From: Eonycteris spelaea
Lineage: Eukaryota > Chordata > Mammalia > Chiroptera > Pteropodidae
Assembly (NCBI GenBank): GCA_003508835.1
Contig: PUFA01000225.1
Span: 2,046,001 to 2,110,000, forward strand
DNA: 64,000 nucleotides
Direction: 5' to 3'
The first letter of the stretch is position 1; every line of letters starts with the position of its first letter. The position numbers and the translations under genes were made by a program. The notes under the pieces were generated by a model that worked only from the letters and a program-made list of their open reading frames with translations, had not been told where the DNA came from and did not search any database. This document shows, one piece after another, positions 12,701 to 25,509 of the stretch.

Positions 12701-14117
12701 GACTTTTGTAAAAAGTTAAGGGCAATCCCGCAGAAATATCCAACACAATAAAGTGACATATCATCGAGTTTTAACTGAACTATAGACAAGAGCAGATTGG
12801 TTGGTGCTGCCCAGGCCACCAAAGCCCCTAGGTCCCATTGCTTGCCCCAACCCTCTAGGGGACGGATGCGAACCACAGAAGCTCAGGGGTCAGGCCCCTA
12901 ACGTTCTGGGTCCAAGGAGCCTTCAGCCCTCCTGAGCCTGTCCCCTAACCTCTTCTCACCATGCAAACCTGGGGTTTACTTGGGCTGTACTAGCCATCTG
13001 CTCTCCTTCTGCCCTGGGCCTCAGGAGTCACCCCAACCTCCTGGGTAAGGAAGGCTCAGTCTTAGCTGGCCTCCAGATTCCTTCCCTGTGATTCTAGCGG
13101 TCCTGCACTTGCCTGGCATACCTTCCTCTTGTCTTCAGGAAGTAGTAAGACTAGTTTAGGGAGGCTCACACCCCCTTGAGGTCCTGGGCCACCATCTTGG
13201 TTCTGGCTTTCTAGGCACTGAGTGGACACCATCTTTTCAGGGGCCTTCTGGCTTCTTGTCAGCTTTTCTATGCATCAGCACCTGCTCTGTGCCTCTTGTC
13301 TCCATTGAAGCTGTGTGGCCATTCTAGAAGCCCGCCAAGTCCCTGTTTACACCCAAAAAAGTGCCTCTCTTCCATAAAGAGCAGGCACCACAGAAATGGC
13401 TTGACTCACAGAATGAACAAGTTAGCTCAGAGTACCAGCCCTGTCGATTGAGTGTATGACATCCAAGTATTCTCCAGGGAGGAGCAGAACATTCTCCAAG
13501 GCTGCTCAATCATATTTTCACCATCTCAGTAAATTAATTTTTTACATGAAAACCAGGTAGCAAAATTTCCTGACTGTGCAACAACAGAGACCCCTGATGT
13601 GGCCAGGGATGGGTCAGATGTAGGTGTGGAGCCATGACCTTGGGATCCTCTGGGTACTCCATATCCTTCCCTAAAAGGGGCTGCGGCTGAGCCAGAGATG
13701 CTGGGGATAACTGATTGAATCTTTTAAATTGATGTTCTGGACATCTCAGCTGTAATTATCTATGGCTCAGGCTGTCTCTACCCAAGCTGACTCAGTACTA
13801 ATGTGCCCTGTGGCATCCTTCCAACTCCCCTTGAAATGGACTTGGGCTTTGTCCTTCCAATTATCTACCTGTGCTGCTCATCGCAAAAGGAAGGAGTGGC
13901 TGGGGCAGGATTGTGTCCCTGTTCAGAGTCTGTCCATCAGTTAGTCAGCAACTGTTTAGGAGTCCTTCAGAGGCAAATGACTATTCGATTCACTCTGATC
14001 TTTAACCACCTGCTCTCTCATACTATTTTCTAATTGTCTTCATCTTCATTTTTCTCTCTGAAATAGTCATTCATTCAACAAAAATGTAATGAACTTGAGA
14101 GTCAACCCAGTATGATA
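12701..14117. other. Intergenic, nothing recognised
   Basis: Mixed-composition sequence without recognised repeats or a coding frame. Confidence 0.4.
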
Positions 14118-14340
14118 AAGAACATTAGCTCTGGAGCCAGATTTGTTGGGTTTGAACCCCAGCTCTTCCACTTACTGGCTCCGTGATCTTAGGTAAAATG
14201 TACCTCAAATACCTCACCTGCAAACTGGAAATAATCAAATACTCACTCATAGAGTTATTGCACAGAGCAGATGAGTAATATGTAACCTGCTTTGGAGGGT
14301 TTCTGGCACATAACACTGTAGATGTATGTATTTGCTATTA
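14118..14340 (+). repeat. MIR
   Basis: gctctggagccagatttgtt, then ccacttactggctccgtgat and a terminal ttgctatta give a near-complete MIR in forward orientation. Confidence 0.8.
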
Positions 14341-14775
14341 AAATAATAATTATTACTATGTGTAAGGCACAGTGCTAGACTAGGAAGATAAACAGTGACC
14401 AACGTAGAAATTCCCTCATGCACATCTTAGCAAGAAGCCACATCTTACAATCATGGTGAGTGAAAGGAAGTAGAAGTACAGGGGCTGGGAGAGATGTAAT
14501 GGGGGAGAGGGCACCTGAGCTGGACTGAGATGTCAGGGAAGGCTCCCTTGAGGAAGTAGCACTGAGTTGAGTTCCAAAGGATGGGTGGGAGATGGCTGGG
14601 CAAATAACTGGGAGAGAAAGGGGCAGAAGGTGAGGGCTGTGGCAGGGCAGGAGAAGAGGCCTTTGAGGAAGTGCAAGGCTTATGTTAATGGAGTTCACAG
14701 AGATCCTCAGAGTGAGAGCATGGAGGGCAGGAGATGAAGAGCCTGGGGGAGTCAGGAGACCATCAGCATGGTCCA
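14340..14775 (-). repeat. LINE2 fragment
   Basis: An inverted L2 follows the MIR directly: gtaaggcacagtgctagact, cagggaaggctcccttgagg and aagaggcctttgagg. Confidence 0.65.
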
Positions 14776-14789
14776 CATAAAAGTAGCTA

Positions 14790-16003
14790 CAACACCAAAG
14801 GCATCACATATGAAAAAAATAATTGATAAGCTGGACTTCACTAGAAACTTATGTGAAACACACTGTCAAGAGAATGAGAAGAAAGCCACAGGCTGGGAGA
14901 AATATTTGCAAAAGACATATCTGATAAAAGACTGATTTAGATATATAAAGAACTCTTAAAGTTCAAAATAAGAAAACAATCTGATGGAAAAAATAGGCAA
15001 AAAATCTGAACAGACATTTTGCCAAAGAAGACATAAACATGGCAACTAAGCATATGAAAAGATGCTCCACTATAATGGAGATACTATAATGGAAGGTCCA
15101 TGTTATTATACATTTGTCATCCGGGAAATACAAATTGAAACAAGAGATACCATTACACACCTATGAGAATGGCCAAAATCCAGAACACTGACAACACAAA
15201 ATGCTGACAAAGAAGTGGAGCAACAGGAACTCTCTCATTCATTGCTGGTGGGAATGCAAATGGTACAGCTGCTTTGGAAGAGTTTGGCGGTTCTCTACAA
15301 AAATAAACATATTCTTATTATATGATCTAGCAATAGCACTACTTGATATCTACCCAAAGGAGTTAAAAACCTATGTCTACACCAACCTGCAAGTAATATT
15401 GTAGCAGCTTTATTAATATTTGCAAAAACTTGGAAGCAAACCAGATGCCCTTCACTAGGTGAATGTATAAACAAACTGTGGTGCATCCAGACAGGAATAT
15501 TATTCAACACTAAAAAGAAATGAGTTATCAAATCATGAAAAGGCATGGAGGAATATTAAATACACATTACTAAATAAAAGAAGTCAATCTAAAAAAACTG
15601 CATATTGGATAATTTCAACTATATGACATTCTGGAAAAGGTAAAACCATGGACACAGTAGAAATACCAGTGGTTGCTAGCGGTAGCAGATGAATAGGTAG
15701 AGCACAGAGGATTTTGAGGGCAGTGACTCTACTCTGTATATAGTATGATCTGGATCCATGTCGTTATACATTTGTCAAAACCGTAGAATGTACAACAGCC
15801 AGAGTAAACCTAACGTAAACTATGGACTTTGGAGCTTTGGGTGTCGGTGCACGTTCACCAGTTGTAACAAATGTACCACGTCGGTGGAGGATGTTGATAG
15901 TGGGGGAGGGTGAGCACGCGTGGGGGTGCGGGGTATATAGGAGTGCTCCACAGTTTCTGTTCAGTTTTGCTGTAAACCTAAAACTGCTCTAAAAATAAAG
16001 GCT
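14790..16003 (+). repeat. L1M ORF2 3' end and 3'UTR
   Basis: A continuous L1 tail. ORF2 C-terminal codons with frame breaks run from 14800 to 15540 (catatgaaaagatgctccac, ctggtgggaatgcaaatggt). The 3'UTR follows, ending cctaaaactgctctaaaaat near 15995. It is the longest L1 piece in the window. Confidence 0.85.
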
Positions 16004-16115
16004 ATGAAGAGGAGGAGAAGGGGGAGGGGAGGCAGAGGGAAGGGAAGAGGAGGAGGAGAAGGAAGAGAAGTAGGGGAAGGGGACGGGGAAGGAGGAGAAG
16101 GAGGAGAAGGAGAAC
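16004..16115. repeat. GGA-rich purine tract
   Basis: Imperfect GGAGGAGAAG units with almost no pyrimidine on the plus strand, directly after the A-rich L1 tail. This is a common fate of retroposon tails. Confidence 0.9.
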
Positions 16116-16807
16116 GCCAGGCCCTAGAGTTTGGTGGTAACTCACTGAGGGTCTCCTGGCAGAGGAGTGGGCCTGGGAGTGAGATCATTTCTGCCTTGAC
16201 ATATCACATCTGGGAAGCATGAGCAACAGCCAGGCAGGGGCGTCCAGCAGGCATTCAGATTCATGGCTCCAAAGTTCAGAGATGAGGTATAGATCTGGAA
16301 GGCACCTGCATATGAAAGATGGTTTAGGCTGGAAGAGTGGCGAGACTGCCTAAGACAACATGAAGAGATAGAAAAACAGTAGCCCGATCTCTGCAAGGGT
16401 TACATGTGGCCCTTCCTGTGCACCCAGCCACCCCTCTGCCCTCCCTCTGAACCCCAACATTGTGCCTTCTTACCAGTCCACACCAAAACACAAGCAGCTG
16501 GAGCTTCCCCGCTTGGGAAAAAAAACCCTGGTCAGACTCCAAGGCCCACAGTTTTGTGGGGATGGGTTTGGCAAACTGAGAATGGGGATGGAGGGAGCAG
16601 AGAGGCTTGAGCGTTGGGAAAATGTCCCAAAATGTACTGGAACCGACCTCCAAAGGACAATGGGCCCAAGAGACAAAAGAAAAAGGCTGACAACTCCAGA
16701 ATTAAACCAAGAGTTTGTTAAGGGAACTTACAAACAGAGCAGTCTTGGGAGGCAGAAAGAGAGTAGACCTCTATGACTAAGAAAGGGACAGGGAGCTTGA
16801 TATGTAT

Positions 16808-16985
16808 CAGAGGTCCCCAACCCCCAGGCCACAAACCAGTACTGGTCTAGGCCTGTTAGGAACCGAGCCGCACAGCAGGAGGTGAGCGAGCAAAGCTTCC
16901 TCTGTGTTGCAGCTGCTCCCCCGCACTAGCATCATCACCGCCTCTGCTCCACCTCAGATCATCAGGCATTAGAGTCTCATAAGAG
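16808..16985 (+). mobile_element. Non-autonomous DNA transposon fossil (hAT-like)
   Basis: Matches the old mammalian element beginning ggtccccaacccccaggcc and containing gttaggaaccgagccgcaca. The family name is not recalled with certainty. Confidence 0.55.
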
Positions 16986-17254
16986 CACTGTCCCTGGTGC
17001 CAAAAATGTCGGTGACTGCTGACATATGTCTCCAGGACACAGGCTTGTTAAAAGCTGTATATTCCAATGCAGTAAACCACTTATCTCTGTTAAGAACATG
17101 CCTTTCAGGAGATACGAGCCCACTCCTCCCAGGTGGAACCGGTGGTCACTGAGAGCAACTTGTCCTTTAGATGGTGACAGTAATGCCAAGCAGCAGAAGC
17201 CATTCTGCCTAACATTAAGCCACAGGGAAACGGGAAGCAATGCGGGGAGAGGAG

Positions 17255-17345
17255 AACCACTAGGAAGGGGAAGAAGTGAGGGAGGGAAAGGGGAGGAGAG
17301 GGGTGAGGAGAGAGGAAAGGAGGAAGGCTGGGGGAGCCGGCCCAG
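17255..17345. repeat. GA-rich low-complexity tract
   Basis: A purine run of AGGGG, GAGGAG and GGAAAGG type. No periodic unit is kept for long. Confidence 0.8.
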
Positions 17346-17349
17346 AAGA

Positions 17350-18740
17350 AATGCCACTGATTTTTTTTTTAACGTCTGGTGGCTTGCATCTACCCATAGT
17401 GGGAAAGGGAGCTTCTTAACAAATACACAGATACGGTACGCGTGTCAGTCTGGGTGTGAACACGGATGGCAAGAGGGACGCAGAAGCGGATGTAAGCGGA
17501 GACAGAGACGTGAGGTGCAGGACACGGCTGGATTAGAAACAGAGAAATGGGAAAGGTCTGAAAATAGGCGTCCCGCCCTTCTGCCACCCTGACGGGTCTG
17601 TTTGCTCTTCCTCGTGCGCCTTCTTTGCCTGTACACGGCTGTGCATCCAACTTTACCTCGCTAGAATCTTAAAGATGATGGACTCTGTATTCCACTCCCC
17701 ATCCCCACGCTCACACGCACAGGCTTGAGAAGCAAAGCACACCTGTAGTCCCTGCCCTGTCAAGACAGCGAGGCCAAATGTTCTAGACTCTGACTCATTA
17801 GCATCAATCACCAGCTGAGGGAAGCAAAGCTGCACCTCATCCAACAAAGTCCCAGACCACAGACAGCAAAAGCCGTGCCGGCCATCTCTCCTTCTGGCAG
17901 TTCTCCTTGCCCTCCGCCCTTCCTCCCCACCCCCTCCACTGCACCCCCAGCCTGGGCACAGCTGCTTGCACTGACAAGTCTTTGCATCTGCTTTGAGTTT
18001 CCCCATCCACCATCCTTTTTCCTCTGCAGCCCTCACTGTCCCTCTCTCGTCTGCTCACCCACTCCTTCGTCAGGGAGGGGCGGCCTCCTCCCCGGGACTG
18101 TAGTATCTCGGCTTTTTCTAAGAATCAGTTGTTCTTAATCAGTTTCTTGGGCTGAAGTAGAGGGCAGGCCTTCACACAGGTGACATCTTTGTGCAATCCT
18201 TGTCTTCCATCCTCCTGAGGGCCTGAGACAGCAGGACACCAGCAACTCCACAGCGGACCACACAAGCGCTTTTCCATATCTACACTACCTCAGTCTTACT
18301 GACTGCATTATGTCCTGTCTGCAAGATGTCCTCTACTTAACCACTGCATAGGGTTGAAAATATTGGGCAATTACTTTTTTTAAAAGGGAGCAGGGAAGGA
18401 ATTTTCTCCCTGAAACTGTTCCCTATGAGCCTGAGGAGTGCATGCCTCCTGCTTCTTGGGCAGTTAATTCCTAGAACTGTTAGCTCTGGAAGAGCCTGGG
18501 ACCATGGTGTTTACCTGGGTCCTTACCTGCCCCATCTCCCTGCAGCCCCAGGTGAAGCACTAGGAGGGTCCCCATGCCAAGGCAGATAGGTCACTGTCAT
18601 TGGATTTGCCACATTGTTTTATAAGCTGCCTTGGGTGCCTATCTCAGCCCCAGTAATCCACAAGGATCCTAAGTGCTGGGTTATGTTCTCAGCAGCTCTC
18701 TCCACCCAGCACCTGGCTCAGGGCCTGGCTCAGAGCAAAT
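17350..18740. other. Intergenic, GC-richer, nothing recognised
   Basis: Scattered CpGs (for example 17430-17520) but well short of a CpG island. No gene signature. Confidence 0.4.
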
Positions 18741-18900
18741 GCTTAGGGGACACTTGCTCTCTGCCAGGCACAAATGCTTTACATGTATTGGCAACTGAAG
18801 AGGTAAATGACACAAGTGTTCCCATTGTATAGGTTCTGAGACTGAAGCCCAAGAGGTTAATTAACATGTCCATGGTCACACAGGTAAGAGAGACTCGACC
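18740..18900 (-). repeat. MIR
   Basis: Inverted MIR pattern: ctctctgccaggcacaaatg, ctttacatgtattggc, then catggtcacacaggtaagag. Confidence 0.65.
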
Positions 18901-19879
18901 CATTTTCAGGCTCCTGGGTTTCTTGATGAAACATCCCCGAAATATTCGTGTAGCAGTAGGGTCTGGGAGGGATGACTCAGAGGAGGTATTGCCCCCAACT
19001 CTGGTCTGCTGAGCAATAAGCGACCTCAAAGGATTTAGAGATTTCCCCGGAGGTGAAATAAGGATCATATGTGCCTTTATTACAATGAGACCTGTACTAC
19101 TTTTACATAAACTTTTGAAAGCACTTTCCTAGCAAACAGCTTCTTAGGGCAAGTGTCATGCCTATTTTTGATAAAGCAACTGACCCCGGGAAAGAAGTGA
19201 CTTTGAGCTGGAAAGACTTTCAGAACAGGATGGAGCTTATTTTTACTCCACGTTTGGGGGAAAGCCCTCCCTCTGCCATTCCCCAGTGGCTCAAGGTCAT
19301 GGGCAGACAGGCCTCTGTGCTCAGGGGCTGGGTGTCTGCGGCGGCGCTCCCCCACACTACCTGCTCCCTCCTTGGAGGTAGAGGCTGAATTCTCAGCACT
19401 TGGTGGTGCAGGGTGGCACAGGGCCCCTCCGCCTCAATGGCTGCACACTCCAAAGCTGACTTTATGAAGGAGGACCAGCAGTTATTTCCCGCATAAAATA
19501 CCTTTATGGACTTGCAAATGCCAGACTCTAAAGTGGGCTCGCTTGGTTGGACCTGCCTAAGTAAGCCACGTCAGTCAGTCACAGAGAAGTTGGCCAGCTC
19601 CACCACGAAAATGCCCTAAACTGAAGTCTGGCTGGCCCAGCATTTCTCCACACCCCTTTGAGCTAGGAGAGGGCAGCAATCGAGACAGACAGTCCGTATG
19701 CCCTCAGGCAAAGTGTGTCACTTGGGACATCTGTACAGGTGCGCATGTGCGCACTTGATAAACCTCCCCACACATATGGACATGGAGGGGCCTCCCAGCG
19801 GATCAGCTGCTGGCAGCCCCTCTTCTAGCAGCTGCATGACGACATGGTTACAGCAAGACTCCAGTAAGGTCTGGCTTTC

Positions 19880-20085
19880 CTACAAACAAGAGGAAAGGTG
19901 GCCAGGAGAGAGGAGGCCAGTCCACAGCGAGAGCAGAGAATGAGTCAGACCTGACAGGAGAAGGCCCAGCGGCATCTGTGCCCTAGGGTTCCATGATACC
20001 CCAGGATTTTCTCGTAAAGTTCCCATTTTTGCTTAGAGTTGGTTTCTGTTACTTACAACCAATGAAGAGTTAATACAGTTGCCCT
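19880..20085 (+). repeat. MLT1-like LTR 3' part
   Basis: The end gagttggtttctgttactta, followed by gttaatacag, is typical of MLT1-group MaLR LTRs. The upstream part is too decayed to bound. Confidence 0.4.
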
Positions 20086-20095
20086 GTAACTCAGT

Positions 20096-20290
20096 TATTC
20101 TCAACCAGGAGTGATTTCGTCCCCAGGGGACATTTGGCAACGTAGATATTTTTGATTATCACAACTGAGGGGCCAGGAAGCAACTGGCATTTGGTGGGTA
20201 GAGCCCAGGGATACTGCCAACCACCCTCCGGTGCACAGGGCAGCCCCCCCCACAACACAGAACTATCCAGTCCAAATGTCAATAGTGCCA
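20096..20290 (+). mobile_element. MER20 (hAT-Charlie)
   Basis: ttctcaaccaggagtgattt, aggggacatttggcaacgta, ggtgggtagagcccagggat and aatgtcaatagtgcc follow the MER20 consensus in order. Confidence 0.8.
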
Positions 20291-20479
20291 AAGGGGAGGA
20301 GCCCTGGGACAACTGCGCACACTGCCCATGTCCAGGGCAGAACCACTGTCATGCAAAAGTAGGTTCTATGCTCTGCATGTGGCAAGATTATTTTATATTA
20401 AGTGATAATATTCTGATGGTAAGAATTCTTAACTTTGGCAGTGGGGAGAGTATCAGTTAGTGCTACCTCTCTGAAGAAT

Positions 20480-20965
20480 CATTTAACCATAATGGGGGCC
20501 TTAAAATGTTCACTCTTGCATCTAGTCATTGACTTCGTAGAATTTATTCTTGGAAGAAAATCTTAATTCAGAGATACACACAAAGGCTTGTACAGAAGGA
20601 TGTTCATTGCAGCTTTATTTATAATGGTGAAAAATGGAAACAACTTAAATATCCAAATATTGTCTATTGGTTACATAAATTATGATACACTCATATCACA
20701 GAATAATATATGTGGCACTTAAAATTATGCTTGTGAATGTTATTTAAGAACACAGGAAATGCTCATATTGTTAACTGAAAAACCAGAGTATAAAAGTTTT
20801 GAAATATAAATAAGCACAGAAAAAGGGCTATAGGGACATATATCAAAACATTAACTGTGGCTATTCTCCAGGGAGTAGGATCACAGCTGGTATATTTTCT
20901 TAGTTTTTAAAAGTATTTTTCAATTTTTCTACAATAAAACATGTATTATTTTTATAATTAGGAAG
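20480..20965 (+). repeat. L1M 3' end fragment
   Basis: The order gatgttcattgcagctttat, ataatggtgaaaaatggaaa, then tttctacaataaaacatgta matches an old L1 3' end. Confidence 0.7.
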
Positions 20966-21009
20966 AAGTCATACTAAAAAATAAGAATTGAGGATGGTGT
21001 AAGTTTCTT

Positions 21010-21345
21010 CATTCATCCAGAAATAAATATATACATCAAGGGCCTTCCATGTACCAGACATGGTGAACAGAAGACAAGGCTCCTGCCCGCAAGACGTTTC
21101 TAGTCAAGGAGAAACACTTCAAAGTTGCCAACCACGTTCAAATTCATTATCATAGGGATCCTCTGAAAAGGCTTCACTGTTCATAGTTGAATAGCTACCA
21201 TTTGTTGAGAGCTCATTGTACAAGTACTAGGCGCCTTACAGTTTGGATGTCATGATGTCTGCACAACACCCCAAAGAAACACAGTCCAGTCTTGGTCAAG
21301 GTCTCATGGCTGTTGGCAGGGACCAGGATTCAATTTACCCTGAGA
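21010..21345 (-). repeat. LINE2 then MIR fragments
   Basis: 21010-21125 resembles inverted L2 (catgtaccagacatggtgaa, then aggctcctgcccgcaagacg). 21190-21345 resembles inverted MIR (gttgagagctcattgtacaa, then ggtctcatggctgttggcag). Confidence 0.5.
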
Positions 21346-21701
21346 ACCAATTACCTGTCCATTCTGCCCCACATGAGGTAGCAGACAGGAGTCACCAAGG
21401 AAGATTTTAGAAGTGAGAGAGCCAGACAATAGAAAGGAACATTAAGGGGGCAAAGTAGGCCACCGGCTGGGCATCCGGCTGGAGGGCCAAGGTGAACTGG
21501 TAGTGTCAGGGAAAGTGGTAGGGTCAGGAGTCCAGAGTCAGGGGCACTTTCACAGAGATGCTCTGAGGTCCCCATGGGAAGGAAGGACAAGAGGGGCGGT
21601 AAAGGGAAGAAGAGAGGAAAGAGCGAAACCGGTTCAGGAAAGGGATCAGACAAGAAGAGCGATTTGCCACAGGTTGGAATAGCTGCAGCTGTGGCCGAAA
21701 A

Positions 21702-21752
21702 GGAGCAAAAGGAGCAAAAGGAGCAAAAGGAGAAAAAGGAGCAAAAAGGAGC
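21702..21752. repeat. 9-bp minisatellite (GAGCAAAAG)n
   Basis: About five and a half imperfect copies of GAGCAAAAG. The last units change to GAGAAAAAG and to a 10-bp form. Confidence 0.9.
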
Positions 21753-22174
21753 ATAGCCTTCCGCGGAGGCGAGTCCATGAGACGAGGTTCTGAAAGCAAG
21801 AGGCAGGTGCAGGGCAGACTGTGCTTCTGCTGCAGACCACAGCCCAGGGGAGGACAAGGGAAATCAAGGGTCTTCAGTGGTTGCACCGGGCCTGGCCGAG
21901 GAGACCCGGGAAAGGCCTCTGCTTCCTTGGTGATGGAGAAGCCAGGACAGGTGGGTGTGGAGGAACGGGCAGCCCCAGAAGTAAAACTGGAGCCTGGTAG
22001 GAATTTGGGATAGTTGTTAACTTTGCGAACTGAACTGGGTAACAAGCTGGATGCCTGAGTAGCATGCCCTGGGCAGTTTGCACCGAGGAGCGGGGAAATG
22101 GACCCTGCTCTTCTACCAGCCAGCTGACCAGGCAGAACGGCCTGCTCAGGGCCGGCAGAGGCAGAGGGTGGTGG

Positions 22175-22355
22175 AGCAAGGCTCTGGAACCCACCAAGCC
22201 CTGGTTTGAGTCCTGGCACTGGCACTTACTGGCTGTGTGACTTGACATATTTGTCCAAACCTCAACTTCCTCGTGCATAAAATGAGGACAATAATAGTAA
22301 TTGGTGAGATGATGACACTTAAGTGAAATAACACATATGGAAAGCCTGGAACATT
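22175..22355 (+). repeat. MIR
   Basis: ggtttgagtcctggcactgg, cacttactggctgtgtgact and aaatgaggacaataatagta are clear MIR signatures. Confidence 0.8.
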
Positions 22356-22609
22356 AAAAAATAAGTGAAAACTCTTTTACCTCTAAGATCCATAAAGCCA
22401 CAGTGCTTCTCAGTCAAGGTGGGGACGCTAGGCCTAATGGGAGTGTCACTCAGGCACCTCACAGGCTGTCCCTCCCTCTGTCTTCAGGTCCTTCCTGGGA
22501 TCCCGGAAAAATGATGTGGCTTAGTGAAGCCCAAGCCTCCTATTTTTTACAGGTACATTTTAGAATCACCCATCAGGCTGGGTCAAGAATTATCTGTAAT
22601 TAAATTGCA

Positions 22610-22800
22610 GATGTCGAAAGAGAGAATATTCCCATTTGAGCCTCTGACCCCATGAAGCACAAAAGGGCAAGTGTAATGACCCCAGATGAGGAAACCAGTC
22701 CCAGAGACAAAACAAGATTGGGCCAAGGTAACAAAGGGAGCTGAGGCAGAGCCCAGACCCAGTCTGCTCTGGCCTGTAATGTGTAGTGTTGCCCCAGTGA
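22610..22800 (-). repeat. MIR
   Basis: Inverted MIR: ccagatgaggaaaccagtcc, ggccaaggtaacaaagg and agcccagacccagtctgctc. Confidence 0.65.
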
Positions 22801-22809
22801 TCAGAAGTC

Positions 22810-24165
22810 ATGTCCAGAGCCCCCTACCCAATTCAAGTATTGATTAAGTTTAGGGGAGATAATTCTAGATGATGAGAAATGTCTAGTAGCCTCAGCAAAT
22901 AAATCTAGTTCTTAGCTCCGCAACTTATAAGTTCTGAGGACTTGAGCACATTCCATCCCCTTTTGGGGTCTCCCCTTCCTCACTGGTGAAGCAAAGCAGT
23001 AGTTCTTGAGGTCTCCAAAATCCCTTCTCCCCAGATTCTCAGGGGCTCCCAGGCATTCAGCAGAGGGTGTGTAAGGACAAATCTCAAGCTGGGACCTCAA
23101 TGTCTTTCATAGGACACAGGTCCCAGGGACAGTTGGCTGGTTGTCCTACTTCCTGCACAGCCCCAATCTTCTGACCCCTGCTTCCCAAAATGCACCCGTC
23201 CCCTCTCCATCCACCTCCCCATGCTTGGTTCCCTGTGTCTCTCCTCCCTCCGGGCTGCAGCTGGCTAGAGGGGAGGGAAGAAGTTGCATTCGTAGCAGCC
23301 TTGCCCATAACGACCAAGTATGTCAACCCACGGCCTTCGCCTCCACCCACTCCACACGCTCTGCCACCAAATAAATCATCTCCAGTCTCTCCTCCCTGCA
23401 TCCCATGCCCCAACCACAGGAGTCTGACAGATTCTGAGGTAAACAGCTGGAAGTTTCTTACAGCTGGCCACTTTGCTGGGGGGATGGGCATCTCAGAGGA
23501 AGGCGACTGGGGCCTCTGCTTACCAGGTCTTTTCTGTTCCTTTTGTCCTTTTGCTGCTCCCTGTGCACGAGCGTGGAAGGAGCAGTCACCAGTTATTTGC
23601 CTGACACATTGAGGATGATGCGGAAGCCCAAGAAGTTCCAATGGCTTGCTCAAGCTCACACCAGGAGCAGGAGAAGGAAGCCACTCACCAGTGTCTGATA
23701 GGTGCTCTGTCCCCCTTGCCCGTCACATCCAGACGGTGGGTGGGTACATAGGGGCATGGGGGCTCTGTCTTCTAAGTCAGTTCACTGTGTGGATTCAGAA
23801 AGAACTCAGACTTCAAAACTGGCAGGGGTGAGAGTGGGGAGTGGCAAAGGGAAAAAGATAAATCAGAGACCACACACCTGGAAGAAAGGAGGCTTCGGTC
23901 TGTGGCCCCTGCCAGCTCCCAGGGCCTGACGCAGCATGCCCCTCCTATTGAATCGTTATGAAAAGAACCAGACTTACATGGGAACAGTTCTGCTACACTT
24001 CATCTGCGCCAGAGACTGCCCCTCCCAGAGAGCCGAGACAGATCAAAGCTCCCTCCACGGAGCACTCACTCTCCAGGGGAGTCTGAGGCAGAGGAAATTT
24101 GGAAAACTACAAAAAAATACATAAGGAAAAAGAGGAGCACTGGGAGTAGCAGAGAGACGCAGGCT
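22810..24165. other. Intergenic, nothing firm
   Basis: C-rich open frames occur on both strands (23100-23660) but are of low complexity and match no known family. Confidence 0.4.
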
Positions 24166-24169
24166 GCAC

Positions 24170-24455
24170 AGAGCACTGGCTTGCAGGCCACGCTTGGTTC
24201 ACCGGTCTCCTCACCCCCAGCTTCAGGGACAAGACAGTTGGTATCCTTAGCTCAGGGTCCCCACAGTGAGCCCCTGCCTCCATGCACCTGGCCCAACTGA
24301 AGATCCCTCTTGTGATTTCCCTCCATCTGTGTCCCCAGAAACTTAAAACCCTCACTGACCACGCCTCATTCAGGCCTCTTAAGCCTTTGCAACTGCTGCT
24401 TTGGCTGGCTGCAGTGTCCTTGGGTTGGGTTTCGTCACTTGCAATAAAAAGGCTA
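24170..24455 (+). repeat. MLT1-like LTR 3' part
   Basis: It ends gttgggtttcgtcacttgca then ataaaaaggctaacg, resembling other MLT1-type tails in this window. Upstream limit uncertain. Confidence 0.4.
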
Positions 24456-24489
24456 ACGTAAGAGAATCCTCATCTGGGAGGGCAAAAAA

Positions 24490-24700
24490 GACACTGTTAA
24501 GTATGAGGAACTTTGGAAGCAAATTGCCCAGATTCAACTCCTTGTGCCCCCACTTCCTATCTGTTTGACCCAAAGCAAGTCATTTAACTTCTCTGTACCT
24601 CGATTTACTCATCTGTCAAATGGGTTGGTAACTACCTAACACACAGGGTTGTTGTTAATAAGTTAATATCTGTAAATATCTGATTAGAAGAGTTCACTAT
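24490..24700 (+). repeat. MIR
   Basis: gcaagtcatttaacttctct, ctcatctgtcaaatgggttg and gttgttgttaataagttaat identify it. Confidence 0.8.
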
Positions 24701-25439
24701 GTAAGTGCAGGTCTTTATCGCTGCTCTGACCACGTCCTGCTGAATAGGCTGGCAAAGCCTCCTTTCCAAAGCAGAGGTGTGAGTCCCCCATTCGGCCAGA
24801 TGGGCCGCACTTGGTTCTGCAAGCTGGGAGCATTCCCTGGGAGCACTGTCCTCCAAGGCCACGTCTGGGAGCCAGAGGATTAGACCATGATGGGGGAGAG
24901 GCAAAGTGGGGGTAGCAGTGTGGAGGAAGAGAGTGGGAGAGGCAGGAAATGAGGGAGCAGGCACATGCGACACCCTAGGGAGCCCTTGTCCTTGCGCAGC
25001 ACCAGCAAAGGGACACCTGCTGGCTCTGCAGAGGGTAGAGAGAAGACCTCCAGCTCTGTGAATGTCCGCTTCTCATACTCACAGCAGCTGGCTTCCTCTA
25101 GAAAGTTTTAAGTCAAATACACTTTTTGCCACCAGATTTGTTTCTTTTCGAAGTCCCCATTTGGTCTGTTGGAGGAATTCACATTCCTCCAACCATCACC
25201 ATTTTCTCTCTCAAGAACTCCGAATCCTGGCCTTGTTATGCAAATCAAGCATTTGTGCCCCATCCTTTACCTTACAAAGCTTCCTCAGATTGAGCAGAAA
25301 TATTTTCACCTGCATTGTAGAAGAAAGAAAGGAGGCAAGAGGAGCATGGGGTGTGGTGGGGGATAATTAAATAAATTCTGCTGCACTGTGAAAGAAGGAA
25401 CAGCATAAAGCATTATTATTGTGATGCTCTTCCCAATGA

Positions 25440-25505
25440 ATTAACACAAAAAGCGCTCTGTCCTATCTGGTACTCAGTAAATATTCGTTGAAATGAATGA
25501 ATGTG
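25440..25505 (+). repeat. LINE2 3' terminus
   Basis: ggtactcagtaaatattcgt followed by tgaatgaatg is the standard L2 terminus. Confidence 0.55.
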
Positions 25506-25509
25506 AACA

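Noticed and set aside
14790..15540. Active L1 reverse-transcriptase frame
   Set aside because: Frames are broken repeatedly and only the ORF2 C-terminal part remains.
21524..22225. Minus-strand open frame of 233 codons
   Set aside because: It is low-complexity (S/P/F-rich across the minisatellite and C-rich DNA), overlaps a MIR at its start, and shows no domain, splice or promoter context.
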